Assembly (NCBI GenBank): GCA_900540595.1
Contig: UQGL01000003.1
Span: 62,001-126,000, forward strand
Origin: an uncultured Oscillospiraceae bacterium
GTDB taxonomy: Bacteria; Bacillota; Clostridia; Oscillospirales; Ruminococcaceae
Reading direction: 5' to 3'
Length of the DNA: 64,000 nucleotides
A program made the translations under genes and the position numbers. The notes beneath the pieces are model-generated. The model had not been told where the DNA came from. It did not search any database and saw only the letters and a list, made by a program, of their open reading frames with translations. Below, in pieces: positions 41,918 to 51,300 of this stretch (the first letter of the stretch is position 1; each line of letters opens with the position of its first letter).

Positions 41918-43480
41918 TCAGGCGCGGTAGCTTTCGGGCAGCTGGTCAAGGGTCTGCCACTTCTCCATGGCAGCCTCCAGCGTCATACCGTTTGCAACGG
42001 CATCGCGGCGGCAGGCGTTGACAGCCTGAATCTCCTTCATCTTCTCACCGGTCAGGGCGTAGCCCTTCATGGCGATGAGGGTGGCCGCCCAGGCGACCAT
42101 CGGGATAACGCAGAACAGCACGATAACAACGACATTCATGCCCGGCGTGTAGGGGTCATACTGGGTAGGCAGGTTGTTCAGGCCGATGAAGGTCACAGCG
42201 ATGCCGACGACCGTGGCAGCCAGACTGGACACCAGCTTATCGACAAGGCTGAACAGCGTACCCATGATGCCGGGGATATACTTGCCGGAGCGGTAAGTCT
42301 CGTAATCGGAGCAGTCGGCGACCATCGGGATAGGCATATCGGCAGTGGCGTAGTATGCACCGTAGCCGATGCCGAAGAAGAGGACAAACAAAACCGTGTA
42401 CAGATTGATGGACAAGCCATTCTCCCCCAGCAGGCTGAGGTGGAATGCATCGCCGTGGCCCCACAGCAGCAGCAGGACCAGCACGCCGACATAGCAGGCC
42501 AGCGCCACGCCGACATACTTTGTCAGGCTTGCCTTCTGGCCCTTCTTCTGGCTGGTGCGCACAGAGAGCAGGAAGAACGGCACACTGAACAGATAGCCCA
42601 GCACCATCATGGGCAGATACAGCCCATCGTAAGCGCCCATCATGCAGCCGTACAGCATGCAGAGGACCGTTGTGTTGTTGGCGATGGAGAGCGCCAGCTT
42701 GGTGCCGGCACCCGCGATCATCAGCCGCTGCATGGGCTTGTTTTCCTTGATGATCTGGATATATTCGCTGACCTTGACCTTCTGGGGCTTTTCGCCGCCG
42801 ATGCCGAAATACTTGGGCTGGTCCTTCTCCCAGATGCCGATGATGGCAAGGATGGTCAGCACAACGGACATAGCGATGCCGACCGGGGCCAGCGTGCGGA
42901 AGAACCCTGCGGAGGAGTAGCCGCCCTCATAGCTTTTGGCCAAAATCGGCGCCAGAAACTGCATGATGCCCATGCCCAGCAGGGAGCCGACCGTGTTAAA
43001 GATTGTGAAGAGCGGGCGCTGCTTCGGGTCGTTGGTCAGCACAGTCTGGCCGGAGCGGGTGCAGCTGGTCTGGAACGTATAGCCGATGACCCAGACGAAG
43101 TACAGCCCCACAAACGCGGCATAGCGCGCCCACATCATGGTATCAGGGATCATGGGGGTGATGCCGTACAAAATCAGGATGCTGACGGCCATGATGATGT
43201 TGCCGATGGCCATGAACGGACGGAACTTACCGAATTTGCCGTTTGTGCGGTCCATCAGCGCGCCGATGATCGGGTCGGTGATGGCGTCGCACAGACGCAT
43301 GGCCGTGACCATGACCGAGGCAAACAGGGTGCCCAGCGCCAGCACATTGCTGCCGAAGGTGGCAATGTAGGAAAGCACCAGGACATAATAGACATTGGTG
43401 GCACCGTTGTTCAGCGGAAACAGTACCAGCTGGTAGAGTTTGGCGCGGTTGACATTCGACGCCTTTGCATTTTCGCTCAT
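41918..43480 (-). CDS. GPH-family glycoside:cation symporter
   Basis: A 520-residue MFS-type carrier of the GPH family (MelB, LacS, GusB relatives), about 12 helices. Typical blocks: MRLCDAITDPIIGALMDRTN with the cation-site Asp residues, FGKFRPFM, and later ADCSDYETYRSGKYIPGIMG. It imports a glycoside with Na+ or H+. The gene lies 52 bases after the GH2 glycosidase and ends in a strong terminator, so the two form a transport-plus-hydrolysis pair. The substrate may be a galactoside or a glucuronide. Confidence 0.9.
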   Translation of the reverse strand: MSENAKASNVNRAKLYQLVLFPLNNGATNVYYVLVLSYIATFGSNVLALGTLFASVMVTAMRLCDAITDPIIGALMDRTNGKFGKFRPFMAIGNIIMAVSILILYGITPMIPDTMMWARYAAFVGLYFVWVIGYTFQTSCTRSGQTVLTNDPKQRPLFTIFNTVGSLLGMGIMQFLAPILAKSYEGGYSSAGFFRTLAPVGIAMSVVLTILAIIGIWEKDQPKYFGIGGEKPQKVKVSEYIQIIKENKPMQRLMIAGAGTKLALSIANNTTVLCMLYGCMMGAYDGLYLPMMVLGYLFSVPFFLLSVRTSQKKGQKASLTKYVGVALACYVGVLVLLLLWGHGDAFHLSLLGENGLSINLYTVLFVLFFGIGYGAYYATADMPIPMVADCSDYETYRSGKYIPGIMGTLFSLVDKLVSSLAATVVGIAVTFIGLNNLPTQYDPYTPGMNVVVIVLFCVIPMVAWAATLIAMKGYALTGEKMKEIQAVNACRRDAVANGMTLEAAMEKWQTLDQLPESYRA

Positions 43481-43532
43481 GGGCTGCTCCTTTATCGGTA
43501 TTTGTTATGGCATTGCCGCCCCCGGCGGCCTT

Positions 43533-45452
43533 TTATACCCAGTTTGCGCTGGAGGATTTTGCCTTGCCCAGCTTGTAGGCGGGGTTCGGGGTCTCGACCT
43601 TGCGGAACATCGCATCGTCGATGCAATCCCCTGCCACGGCCTGAACCTTCGTCTCGCCGTCCAGCTTGACGCGGAACTTGAAGATATGCTCGCCTGCCTG
43701 CTCCTCCAGCTTTTCGCCGTTGACATAAAGGCTTACCTGCTTCTGGTTTGAGTAGACCTTGACCTCGATCTCGCTCTGGGTGCGGTCCGCAAAGCGTTTG
43801 GAGCAGATATGCACGAACGGCTCATCGCTCCACCACGCCTTGTAGATATAGAAGCTGTCCTTCTTCGTCTTGCGGTCAAAGGTGACAAGACCCTTGTGGT
43901 TCATGCCCGGCTCGCCGCCCTGATCGCGGGCGTCTGCAGCAAAGTCGTACATGTTCCATACATGGGTTGACCACAGCCAGCTGTGGCGTTCAAAGCAGCG
44001 CAGCATGTACTCATGGTAGATTGCCTGATATTCCTCGGTATGGTCACCGCGGCGGGGATGCTCACTGTGCAGGTTGGGCATGCCCTCGGCGCCGTATTCG
44101 CTGAAGCCCAACGCGCGGTTCGGGTAGCAGAGATGGAAAAAGTCCATCCAGAGGTCATTCAGGAAGAGGCCCGGCACATACCAGCCGAGGTACAGGTTCC
44201 AGCTGACCAGATCGGTGATGTGGGCCACCGGGTTGAAGGGGCCGCACATTGCATAGCAGGCCAGCGTGGTCAAGCGGGTCTTATCCATCTCATGGCAGAG
44301 GTCGTTCAGCACGCGGTGGTTGTCCAGCATGTCGCGCTTGTCTTTTGTGGAGATCGTGATCTCGTTGGAGACGCCCCAGCAAACGATGCAGGCGTGGTTG
44401 TAGTTCTGAACGATCAGCTCCTTCATCTGGGAGATCGTGTTCTCACGCCCGTTGGGCATATGCTCAGAGATATAGGGGATCTCTGCCCAGACGACCATGC
44501 CCGCCTCATCGCAGAGGTCGTAGAAATACTGGTCGTGCTGGTAGTGTGCCAGACGGATGGTGTTCGCGCCCAGCTCCTTGATGAGCTGCATATCCTCGTC
44601 ATGCATTTCCCGGGTGATGGCATTGCCGAGGCCCTTGCGGTCCTGATGGCGGGAAACACCGTGCAGCGGGTAGGCGCGGCCGTTGAGGAAGAAGCCCTTC
44701 TGCGGGTCAACATGGAAGCTGCGCACGCCAAAGCGCTGCCGCACCTCGTCCTGTACGGCCCCGTTCAGCACCAGACGCACCGCGCAGGTGTAGAGATAGG
44801 GGTCGCGCACGCCGTCCCACAGATGGGGATGCGCAAGCGTGACTGCGGCGTCACTGCCCTTGCCTGTCAGCACCTCAGCCCCGGCGGCATCGAGGATCGA
44901 GAACTCGATCTCGCCCTCCCCCTCGATGCGGGTCTTGACGGTGATGTCTGCATTTGCACCGTTGACGGTCGGGGTGATCTGCACGCCGCAGCTGCCCAGA
45001 TAGTCCAGCGCAATGTGATTTTTGCTGACGACCAGCAGGCTGACATCGCGGTAGATGCCGCCGTAGAAGGTGAAGTCCGCCTTCTGGGGATAGACGCGGT
45101 CATTCTTGCTGTTGTCCACCGACACGGTCAGCTCGTTCTCCTCCGCCAGCAGGCCGGTCACCTCTGCGCGGAAGGTCGAGTAGCCGCCGTCATGGCGCAT
45201 GACCTCCTGACCGTTCAGCGTGACCCTTGCGCTGGCGTTGACGCCCTCAAACTGCAGCCAGACCTGCTGCGTTTCAGCGTCATAAGCGGGGGCCGCAAAC
45301 TGCGTTGTATAGGTGCAGGTGCCGCGCCAATAATCATTGCCACCGTCCTGACCGTCGATGTTGTTCCAGGTATGGGGCAGATTCACCGCAGCGGTTTTGC
45401 CGTCCGGCCCGGTGAACTGCCAGTTTTTCATCAGCTTGGTCGTGCTTCGCAT
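43533..45452 (-). CDS. GH2 beta-galactosidase or beta-glucuronidase
   Basis: A 639-residue GH2 enzyme of the short type: jelly-roll domain (NLPHTWNNIDGQDGGNDYWRG), immunoglobulin-like domain, TIM barrel with acid/base CWGVSNEITIS (about residue 360) and nucleophile GFSEYGAEG (about 450), then a short C-terminal beta domain. It is cytoplasmic (no signal peptide). Residues 518-521 are NHKG, the NxKG pattern that marks beta-glucuronidases, in a context like that of E. coli GusA, though related beta-galactosidases can look similar. The start has GGAGGG close upstream. Confidence 0.88.
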   Translation of the reverse strand: MRSTTKLMKNWQFTGPDGKTAAVNLPHTWNNIDGQDGGNDYWRGTCTYTTQFAAPAYDAETQQVWLQFEGVNASARVTLNGQEVMRHDGGYSTFRAEVTGLLAEENELTVSVDNSKNDRVYPQKADFTFYGGIYRDVSLLVVSKNHIALDYLGSCGVQITPTVNGANADITVKTRIEGEGEIEFSILDAAGAEVLTGKGSDAAVTLAHPHLWDGVRDPYLYTCAVRLVLNGAVQDEVRQRFGVRSFHVDPQKGFFLNGRAYPLHGVSRHQDRKGLGNAITREMHDEDMQLIKELGANTIRLAHYQHDQYFYDLCDEAGMVVWAEIPYISEHMPNGRENTISQMKELIVQNYNHACIVCWGVSNEITISTKDKRDMLDNHRVLNDLCHEMDKTRLTTLACYAMCGPFNPVAHITDLVSWNLYLGWYVPGLFLNDLWMDFFHLCYPNRALGFSEYGAEGMPNLHSEHPRRGDHTEEYQAIYHEYMLRCFERHSWLWSTHVWNMYDFAADARDQGGEPGMNHKGLVTFDRKTKKDSFYIYKAWWSDEPFVHICSKRFADRTQSEIEVKVYSNQKQVSLYVNGEKLEEQAGEHIFKFRVKLDGETKVQAVAGDCIDDAMFRKVETPNPAYKLGKAKSSSANWV

Positions 45453-45508
45453 TGCGCCCTCCTGTGTTGTATTTTATACTATAAGCATTGTACAGGAGTG
45501 CAAATTTA

Positions 45509-45527
45509 TTCGCAATAGGTTTGCGAA
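45509..45527. promoter_or_regulatory. Operator-like palindrome upstream of GH2-GPH
   Basis: TTCGCAA-TAGGT-TTGCGAA: perfect 7-bp arms with a 5-base centre, 57-75 bases before the GH2 ATG. A partial copy (TGCGAAATTCG) follows about 15 bases away. It is probably the site of a sugar-responsive regulator, not encoded next door. Confidence 0.6.
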
Positions 45528-45566
45528 AAGCGGTACTGCCTGTGCGAAATTCGGTTTTTTCGCCAC

Positions 45567-45614
45567 AAAAAAAGTCCCCACTGCTTTGTACAATCTGCAC
45601 AAATCCGTGGGGCT
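45567..45614 (-). terminator. Terminator after the histidine kinase gene
   Basis: AGTCCCCAC (45573-45581) pairs with GTGGGGCT (45607-45614) on a long loop; the minus strand then reads TTTTTTT. Confidence 0.75.
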
Positions 45615-45622
45615 TGTTTTGT

Positions 45623-46906
45623 CTATTCAGCTTTCGGGGGCGGCAGCACGATCTTGACTGCAAACAGCGCCCCGCGGGGTTCCGTTGCCATGCTGCCGTT
45701 GTATTTGTGCACGATGCGGCGCGCCACCTTTAGCTCATAGCTGTGGCGGCGGCCGTGATCCGGCTGCTCCGCCGGGTGCGGCCCGATGACATTGACGACC
45801 GCAAAGCCCTGCCGTCTGCAGACCAGCAGGTCGATCATACGGCGGTCGGTATCCCGCTGCTGGGCAGCGGTGTCAATGGCCTGATCCAGCAGGTTGGAGA
45901 AAAGTGCATACAGGTCTCCCGGCTCAATGGCCGCCAGACAGGTGCCATCGGCCACACAGTTCAGCCGGATGCGCTGGGCCTCGCACAGCAGGCTCTTTTC
46001 GGTCAGCACAACATCCAGCACCTCGTTGCCGGTGGCGGCGTTGGCGTCATACATCCGGGCGGCCTGCTCGGCCTCGTCCAGACTTTGCGAGACGGCTGCA
46101 TCGGGCTGCAGGCGGCGCAGGTCTGCGATCTGCACCTTCAGCTCATGGCATTTACGGTTGATGATTTGCACATTCTGCCGCGCGATCTGGTACTGCTTGC
46201 GCTGGCGGTCGTACAGCAGGTTGAGGGCATCCATCTCCTTCTGCAGGGCGGCCTTTTTGAAAAGCTCCGTCTGCAGATAGAGCAGCGTCACGCAGTAAAA
46301 TTGGGTCAGCAAGGACGGTGCCACCACCGCCGAGGGGCGCAGCCCGATACGCAGACTTGTCTGCAGGGCAAAGAACTGAAAGACGAACATGACCCCCAGC
46401 AGCCCGGCACTGCCAAGCTGGCGCGGGCCGATGTGGTAGGTCCCGTCCTCCGGCATTGTCCGGGCCACGGTAAAGCGGACCACGATGCAGCATACCACCG
46501 TAAAGCCAAGCTGGCCGAGCAGCATTGGCGTGCTGTACAGGGAAAGATGCTGCATGCCGAGTGCCTCGGCGGTCCAGATCAGGACCCGCCACAGCTCATA
46601 CACCGACTCTGAGGTCAGCACGATCCAGACGCTGCAATAGGCGCTGGCGGCCCAGTCCAGCCGGGTACACAGATGTGTGGATACCGCAGCGCAGGTAAAA
46701 TAAACGGCATAGATCACAAGAAGCAGCAAGGCGTCCAGACGGCCGCTGTTGCCAAAGACCATCAGCCGCGAAAGGGGGATCACCATAATAAGATCCAGCA
46801 GGGCGCGCAGCCGGAAGTGATCCCGCTTTTTCAGCGGCAGCCAGTAGGCCAGCTGGGCGCCGCAGATGCCTGCGGCGCAGACGGCCAGACTCAGGATGGA
46901 ATCCAC
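45623..46906 (-). CDS. AgrC-like GHKL sensor histidine kinase
   Basis: A 427-residue kinase: six or so N-terminal membrane helices (1-200), a coiled dimerisation segment with INRKCHELKVQIADLR (likely phospho-His) and a GHKL ATPase domain with a modified N-box LFSNLLDQAID, where the usual Asn after Asp is Gln, and an eroded G1 box. The changes suggest weak or altered ATPase activity. It overlaps the LytTR regulator upstream on the same strand (adjacent, no gap) and forms a pair with it. No peptide precursor (AgrD-like) gene was seen. Confidence 0.82.
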   Translation of the reverse strand: MDSILSLAVCAAGICGAQLAYWLPLKKRDHFRLRALLDLIMVIPLSRLMVFGNSGRLDALLLLVIYAVYFTCAAVSTHLCTRLDWAASAYCSVWIVLTSESVYELWRVLIWTAEALGMQHLSLYSTPMLLGQLGFTVVCCIVVRFTVARTMPEDGTYHIGPRQLGSAGLLGVMFVFQFFALQTSLRIGLRPSAVVAPSLLTQFYCVTLLYLQTELFKKAALQKEMDALNLLYDRQRKQYQIARQNVQIINRKCHELKVQIADLRRLQPDAAVSQSLDEAEQAARMYDANAATGNEVLDVVLTEKSLLCEAQRIRLNCVADGTCLAAIEPGDLYALFSNLLDQAIDTAAQQRDTDRRMIDLLVCRRQGFAVVNVIGPHPAEQPDHGRRHSYELKVARRIVHKYNGSMATEPRGALFAVKIVLPPPKAE

Positions 46907-47614
46907 CTACAGCGCACCCCCGACATATGCCGCCACGGCGGCCAAAAACGCTGCGCGCTGGCGGCGGCTGATCTCCAGCCGTTCCTCCCCCACCTGCACA
47001 AAGTCGTCCTGCACACCGCGCACATGGCGCAGATTGACCAGATAGCACTGGTTGCACCGGGCAAAATGGTAGGCGGTCAGGTCCTTCTCCGCCTTGAGCA
47101 GACTGCCGCGCACCGACCATGTCCCGGTCGTGGTGTGGTAATGCAGCAGCCGGTCGCGCGTTTCCAAATACAGGATGTCATCGGTGGCCAGCAGCTGCAC
47201 GCCGCCGCCCACCTGCAGGGTAATCTGCCCGCCGCGCCGGCGGCAGATACGCTGCAGCGCGCGGTCCAGCTTTGTGCTGAACTGGTAGTAGCTGACGGGC
47301 TTGAGCACAAAATCCAGCGCATCGACCTCATAGCCGCGTATGGCATACTGCGCCATATTCGTCACAAAAATCAGCACCACATCGGGGTCCAGCAGCCGGA
47401 TACGCTCCGCCGTGGGCATGCCGCCCAGCGTGGGCATCTCAATATCGAGAAAAATAATATCAAACCCGGGGCGGTAAGGCTCCACGATCTGGGAGCCGTC
47501 CGCAAAGGGGGTCACTTCCAGCAGCTGGCCGCTCTCCTGCGCGTACTGCGCAATAAAGCCGCACAGCTCCTGCCGCACAGCAGCGTTGTCCTCGACAACG
47601 GCGATCTTTGCCAC
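46907..47614 (-). CDS. LytTR-family response regulator (AgrA/LytR-type)
   Basis: A 235-residue regulator: receiver domain (VVEDNAAVRQELC; phospho-Asp in DIIFLDIEMPTLGG; conserved Lys in DFVLKPVSYYQF) and a C-terminal LytTR DNA-binding domain (LYLETRDRLLHYHTT, FARCNQCYLVNLRHV). Such regulators bind direct repeats about one turn apart. It is transcribed with the kinase from a -10/-35 pair just upstream. Confidence 0.93.
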   Translation of the reverse strand: MAKIAVVEDNAAVRQELCGFIAQYAQESGQLLEVTPFADGSQIVEPYRPGFDIIFLDIEMPTLGGMPTAERIRLLDPDVVLIFVTNMAQYAIRGYEVDALDFVLKPVSYYQFSTKLDRALQRICRRRGGQITLQVGGGVQLLATDDILYLETRDRLLHYHTTTGTWSVRGSLLKAEKDLTAYHFARCNQCYLVNLRHVRGVQDDFVQVGEERLEISRRQRAAFLAAVAAYVGGAL

Positions 47615-47646
47615 GGGCCGTCTCCCCCTTTCTTACATATATCTTT

Positions 47647-47675
47647 ATTATGACAAATATCCATAAAAAAAGCAA
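47647..47675 (-). promoter_or_regulatory. Candidate promoter of the LytTR two-component pair
   Basis: Minus strand -35 TTGCTT (47670-47675), 17-bp spacer, -10 CATAAT (47647-47652). Confidence 0.55.
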
Positions 47676-47730
47676 CACCCTTTATAACAAAAGGTGCCGC
47701 CCTGACCGGAAATTATTGGCGGCCGGCACT

Positions 47731-48063
47731 TTACCGGTCCGGCTCGCAGTCCAGAATGGAGGGGATATTTTCCCAGCGGACCGCCTCGCTCCGGTAGCGC
47801 TCCTGCAGCCATGCCACCGCTGCATCCAGCCCCGCCTGACTGCCGTCAAACTCAGCGGACTCGATTTTTTCCTCCGCCGTATGCTCGATGCTCCACGGGC
47901 CGGGCCAAATCTGGGCGGTCAGGTACTCCAGCTTTTTCTTACCGCTTTCATCGTTGGGGTCTGCTTTTTTGCCGGGCGTGATGACATACCGCATACCGCC
48001 CTCGGCCCCGGAATAGGGGTTGCCGTTATGGAACCAGTGATAGATCGGGAAAGCGTCAAGCAT
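47731..48063 (-). CDS. Hypothetical protein, 110 aa
   Basis: A soluble acidic protein with no signal peptide (MLDAFPIYHWFHNGNPYSG; WPGPWSIEHTAEEKIESAEF). No family recognised. ATG 48063 has GAGGTG six bases upstream; an in-frame extension over tRNA-Gly is rejected. It lies just downstream of the tRNA-Gly terminator. Confidence 0.65.
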   Translation of the reverse strand: MLDAFPIYHWFHNGNPYSGAEGGMRYVITPGKKADPNDESGKKKLEYLTAQIWPGPWSIEHTAEEKIESAEFDGSQAGLDAAVAWLQERYRSEAVRWENIPSILDCEPDR

Positions 48064-48080
48064 GGCGGGCACCTCACAAC

Positions 48081-48116
48081 AAAAAATGTCCTGATGCAAG
48101 AGCATCAGGACATTTT
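48081..48116 (-). terminator. Terminator of tRNA-Gly
   Basis: AAAATGTCCTGATGC (48083-48097) pairs with GCATCAGGACATTTT (48102-48116); T-run on the minus strand. Confidence 0.9.
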
Positions 48117-48191
48117 GGAGCGGGATACGAGTCTCGAACTCGCCACCTACTGCTTGGGAAGCAGTCACTCTACCGGATGAGCTAATCCCGC
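48116..48191 (-). tRNA. tRNA-Gly (CCC)
   Basis: Minus strand: acceptor GCGGGAT pairs with ATCCCGC, discriminator T, encoded CCA. Anticodon loop TTCCCAA gives CCC. T arm GCGAGTTCGAGACTCG. Confidence 0.94.
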
Positions 48192-48204
48192 ATCAGTGAC
48201 TGCT

Positions 48205-48233
48205 ATTATAGCGCAAATCAGGTGGGTTGTCAA
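48205..48233 (-). promoter_or_regulatory. Sigma-A promoter of tRNA-Gly
   Basis: Minus strand -35 TTGACA (48228-48233), 17-bp spacer, -10 TATAAT (48205-48210); both perfect. Confidence 0.9.
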
Positions 48234-48308
48234 GGGGGGGCGGGCGGCATATATGCCGCCCCTACTGCGGTGGATTTTGTAGGGGGCGGCGTCCCCGACG
48301 CCCCGCGG
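48234..48308. repeat. TGTAGGGG-type repeat, copy 5 (compound)
   Basis: GGGCGGCATATATGCCGCCC followed by CTAC, then a second unit starting TGTAGGGGGCGGCGTCC at 48278. The second unit shares about 31 identical bases with the start of the copy at 52661. Confidence 0.8.
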
Positions 48309-48321
48309 ATGGGTAATCCTT

Positions 48322-51300
48322 TTACATCATACTGAACAGATCGACCTGACTGGTTTCGGGCAGATTACCGAGAGCGCCGACTGCGCGCAGCTTGTCAAAA
48401 ACCGACTGTGCAACGCCGCTGGCCTGCTGCAGCTCCTCGACCGAGATATACTCCTGCCCGTGCATCGTGGCCTGCTCAAGCGCCACGGCGGCGGCATCGC
48501 CCAGACCGCGGATGGCCGTAAACGGCAGACGGACCTTGCCGTCCTCGACCACATACTTGCTGGCATAGCTCTTGCCCAGCTCGATCGGCAAAAACTCGCA
48601 GCCGCGCTGCAGCATCTCGTTTTCCAGCTGCAGGCTGACTAAGGCGTCATCGTCCTTGGCGGTGCGCTCGTCCTTGGGGATCTTTTCGTTGTCCTTCAGG
48701 TGCTGCTTGGCCACGCGGACACCGCCGACGGCGGCCTCATAGTCGATGTCCGCGCCGCGCACCGTAAAGTAGACGGCATAAAACACCGCCGGGTGGTAGA
48801 CCTTGAACCACATCAGGCGGATGGCCGCCATCAGGTAGGCAACGGCGTGGGCCTTGGGGAACATATACTTGATCTTGCGGCAGGATTCGATATACCAGTC
48901 GGGCACATCATGCTCACGCATGGCCTCCTCCCACCCGGGCTTGAAGCCGCCCTTGGCGACCTTGCCTTTACGCACGGCCTCCATAATGTCAAACGACATC
49001 TTCGGCTCCAGTCCCTTGCGCAGCAGGTAGAGCATGATACTGTCACGGCAGCCGATGACCTCTGCGATCGTGCAGGTGCCCGAGCGGATCAGCTCATCGG
49101 CATTGCCGGTCCAGACGTCGGTGCCGTGGGACAGGCCCGAGATCTGGATCAGCTCAGAAAAATTCTTCGGCTGGGCGTCCAAAAGCATCTGGCGGACAAA
49201 GTTTGTGCCCATTTCCGGGATGCCGAAGGTGCCGGTTTTGGAGCCGATCTGCTCCTCGGTCACGCCGAGCGCGGCCGGGCTGGTCAGCAGACTGTAGACC
49301 TTTTCATCATTCATCGGGACCGAGTCAATGGGGATGCCGGAGTATTCCTCAAAGAATTTGTAGAAGGTCGGCACATCATGGCCCAGCTCGTCCAGCTTGA
49401 GCAGCGTGTCGTGCAGGTATTTAAATTCAAAGTGGGTGGTCAGCAGACCGCCCTTGACATCGTCCGCCGGGTGCTGGATGGCACAGAAGTCGTAAATATC
49501 GAAGGTATCCGGCACAACGACCATGCCGCCGGGATGCTGGCCGGTCGTGCGCTTTACGCCGGTGCAGCCGATGACAAGGCGGTTTTCCTCGGCACGGTTG
49601 ACGGTACGGCCGCGTTCCTCAAGGTACTTTTTGACATAGCCGTAGGCCGTTTTATCCTGCAGACCGGAAACAGTGCCCGCCTTGAACACATTCTCCTTGC
49701 CGAAAAGCTCCTCAGTGTAGCGATGCACGCAGGACTGATACATGCCTGAGAAGTTCAGGTCAATATCAGGCTCCTTGTCGCCGTAGAAGCCGAGGAAGGT
49801 CTCGAACGGGATGTCGTGTCCTTCCACGATCATCGGCTTGCCGCAGACCGGGCAGTTTTTGTCGGGCAGGTCAAAGCCGTCAAAGTGGATGCCGTCATTG
49901 ATCCACTCGCTGTGCTTGCAGTTGGGGCACAGGTAGTGCGGCGGCATTGAGTTGACCTCCGAAATGCCGGAAAAGTGCGCAACAGCAGACGAGCCTACAG
50001 AGCCACGGCTGCCGACCTGATAGCCGCCCGCGTTGGAGTAGGCCACCAGACGCACGGCGATGACATACAAAACGGCGTAGCCGTGGCCGCAGATGGAATC
50101 CAGCTCCTTTTTCAGCCGCTTTTGCAGCACATCGGGCAGCGGCGCGCCATAGTCCCGCGCGGCATGCTTCCACGTGTCGTCGCGCAGCTCCTGCTCGGCG
50201 CCGGGGATGCTGGGCGGGTAGGTGCCCTTGGGGATGGCGCGCAGGTTGTTGTCGATGGTGGCTGCAATCTTGTTGGGGTTGGTCACAACGATCTCGTAGG
50301 CCTTTTCCTGCGGCAGGTAGCTGAAATCCTCCAGCATGTCGGGCGTAGTGCGGAAGTAGAGCGGTGCCTGATTGTCGGCGTCCTTAAAGCCGTTGCCGGC
50401 CTGCAGGACTGCGCGGTAGATCCAGTCCTCCGGCTCCTGAAAGTGGGAGTCACCCGTAGCCACGACCGGCTTGTGCAGGTCCTCGCCCAGCTGTATAACG
50501 GTACGGTTGAAGTTCTTGATCGCCTCGATCGAATCCACCTGCCCGTTGCGAACCATAAATTCATTGTTGCCGAGGGGCTGGACCTCAAGATAATCGTAAT
50601 AATCGGCGATGCGCAGCAGCTGCTCATAAGGCTGGCCCGCCACGATCGCCCTGTAAAGCTCGCCCGCTTCACAGGCCGGGGAGAGCAGCAGTCCCTCCCG
50701 GTACTGGTTGAGCAGGCTGCGCGGCACGCGCGGCTTTTTGAAGAAATACTGGGTGTGCGCCGCGCTGACGATGCGGTAGAGGTTTTTTAAGCCGACCTGA
50801 TTCTGCACCAGAATAATCAGGTGGTAGTATTTCTTTTTCAGCACCTCTTTGTTGCCGCCAAGGCCGGTGTTGATGGCATCGACTGCGTGGATGTCCTTTT
50901 CCTCGAGGTCGGTCAGCATGACTTCAAAGATGCGGGCCAGCGCCATGGCATCATCAACGGCGCGGTGGTGGTTGAAGGGCGGTATCTCAAGATGCTTGTT
51001 GATCGTATCCAGCTTGTAGTTGCGCAGGCCGGGGAAAAGTGCCTGCCCCATCGGCAGCGTGTCGATATAGGTGTTCTCGTCCCAGCTGACGCCCGCCTTC
51101 TCCCCTGCCTTGCGGATGAACAGCATATCAAAGCTGTGGGCATTGTGGGCTACAAGGATATTATCCCCGCAAAATTCTTTAAAAGCGCGGATGGCCTCCT
51201 CCGGCGTGGGGGCGTCGGCGACCATGGCATCGTTGATGCCGGTCAGGTCAACGACTTTCTGCGGGATCGGCTTGCCGGGGTTGACGAAGGTGCAGAACTT

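Noticed and set aside
45453-47730. AgrD-like autoinducing peptide or AgrB near the LytTR pair
   Set aside because: Neither the gap after the kinase nor the gap before the regulator contains a short ORF with a ribosome site and a peptide-like sequence.
48064-48168. N-terminal extension of the 110-aa hypothetical
   Set aside because: It lies in tRNA-Gly and its terminator.
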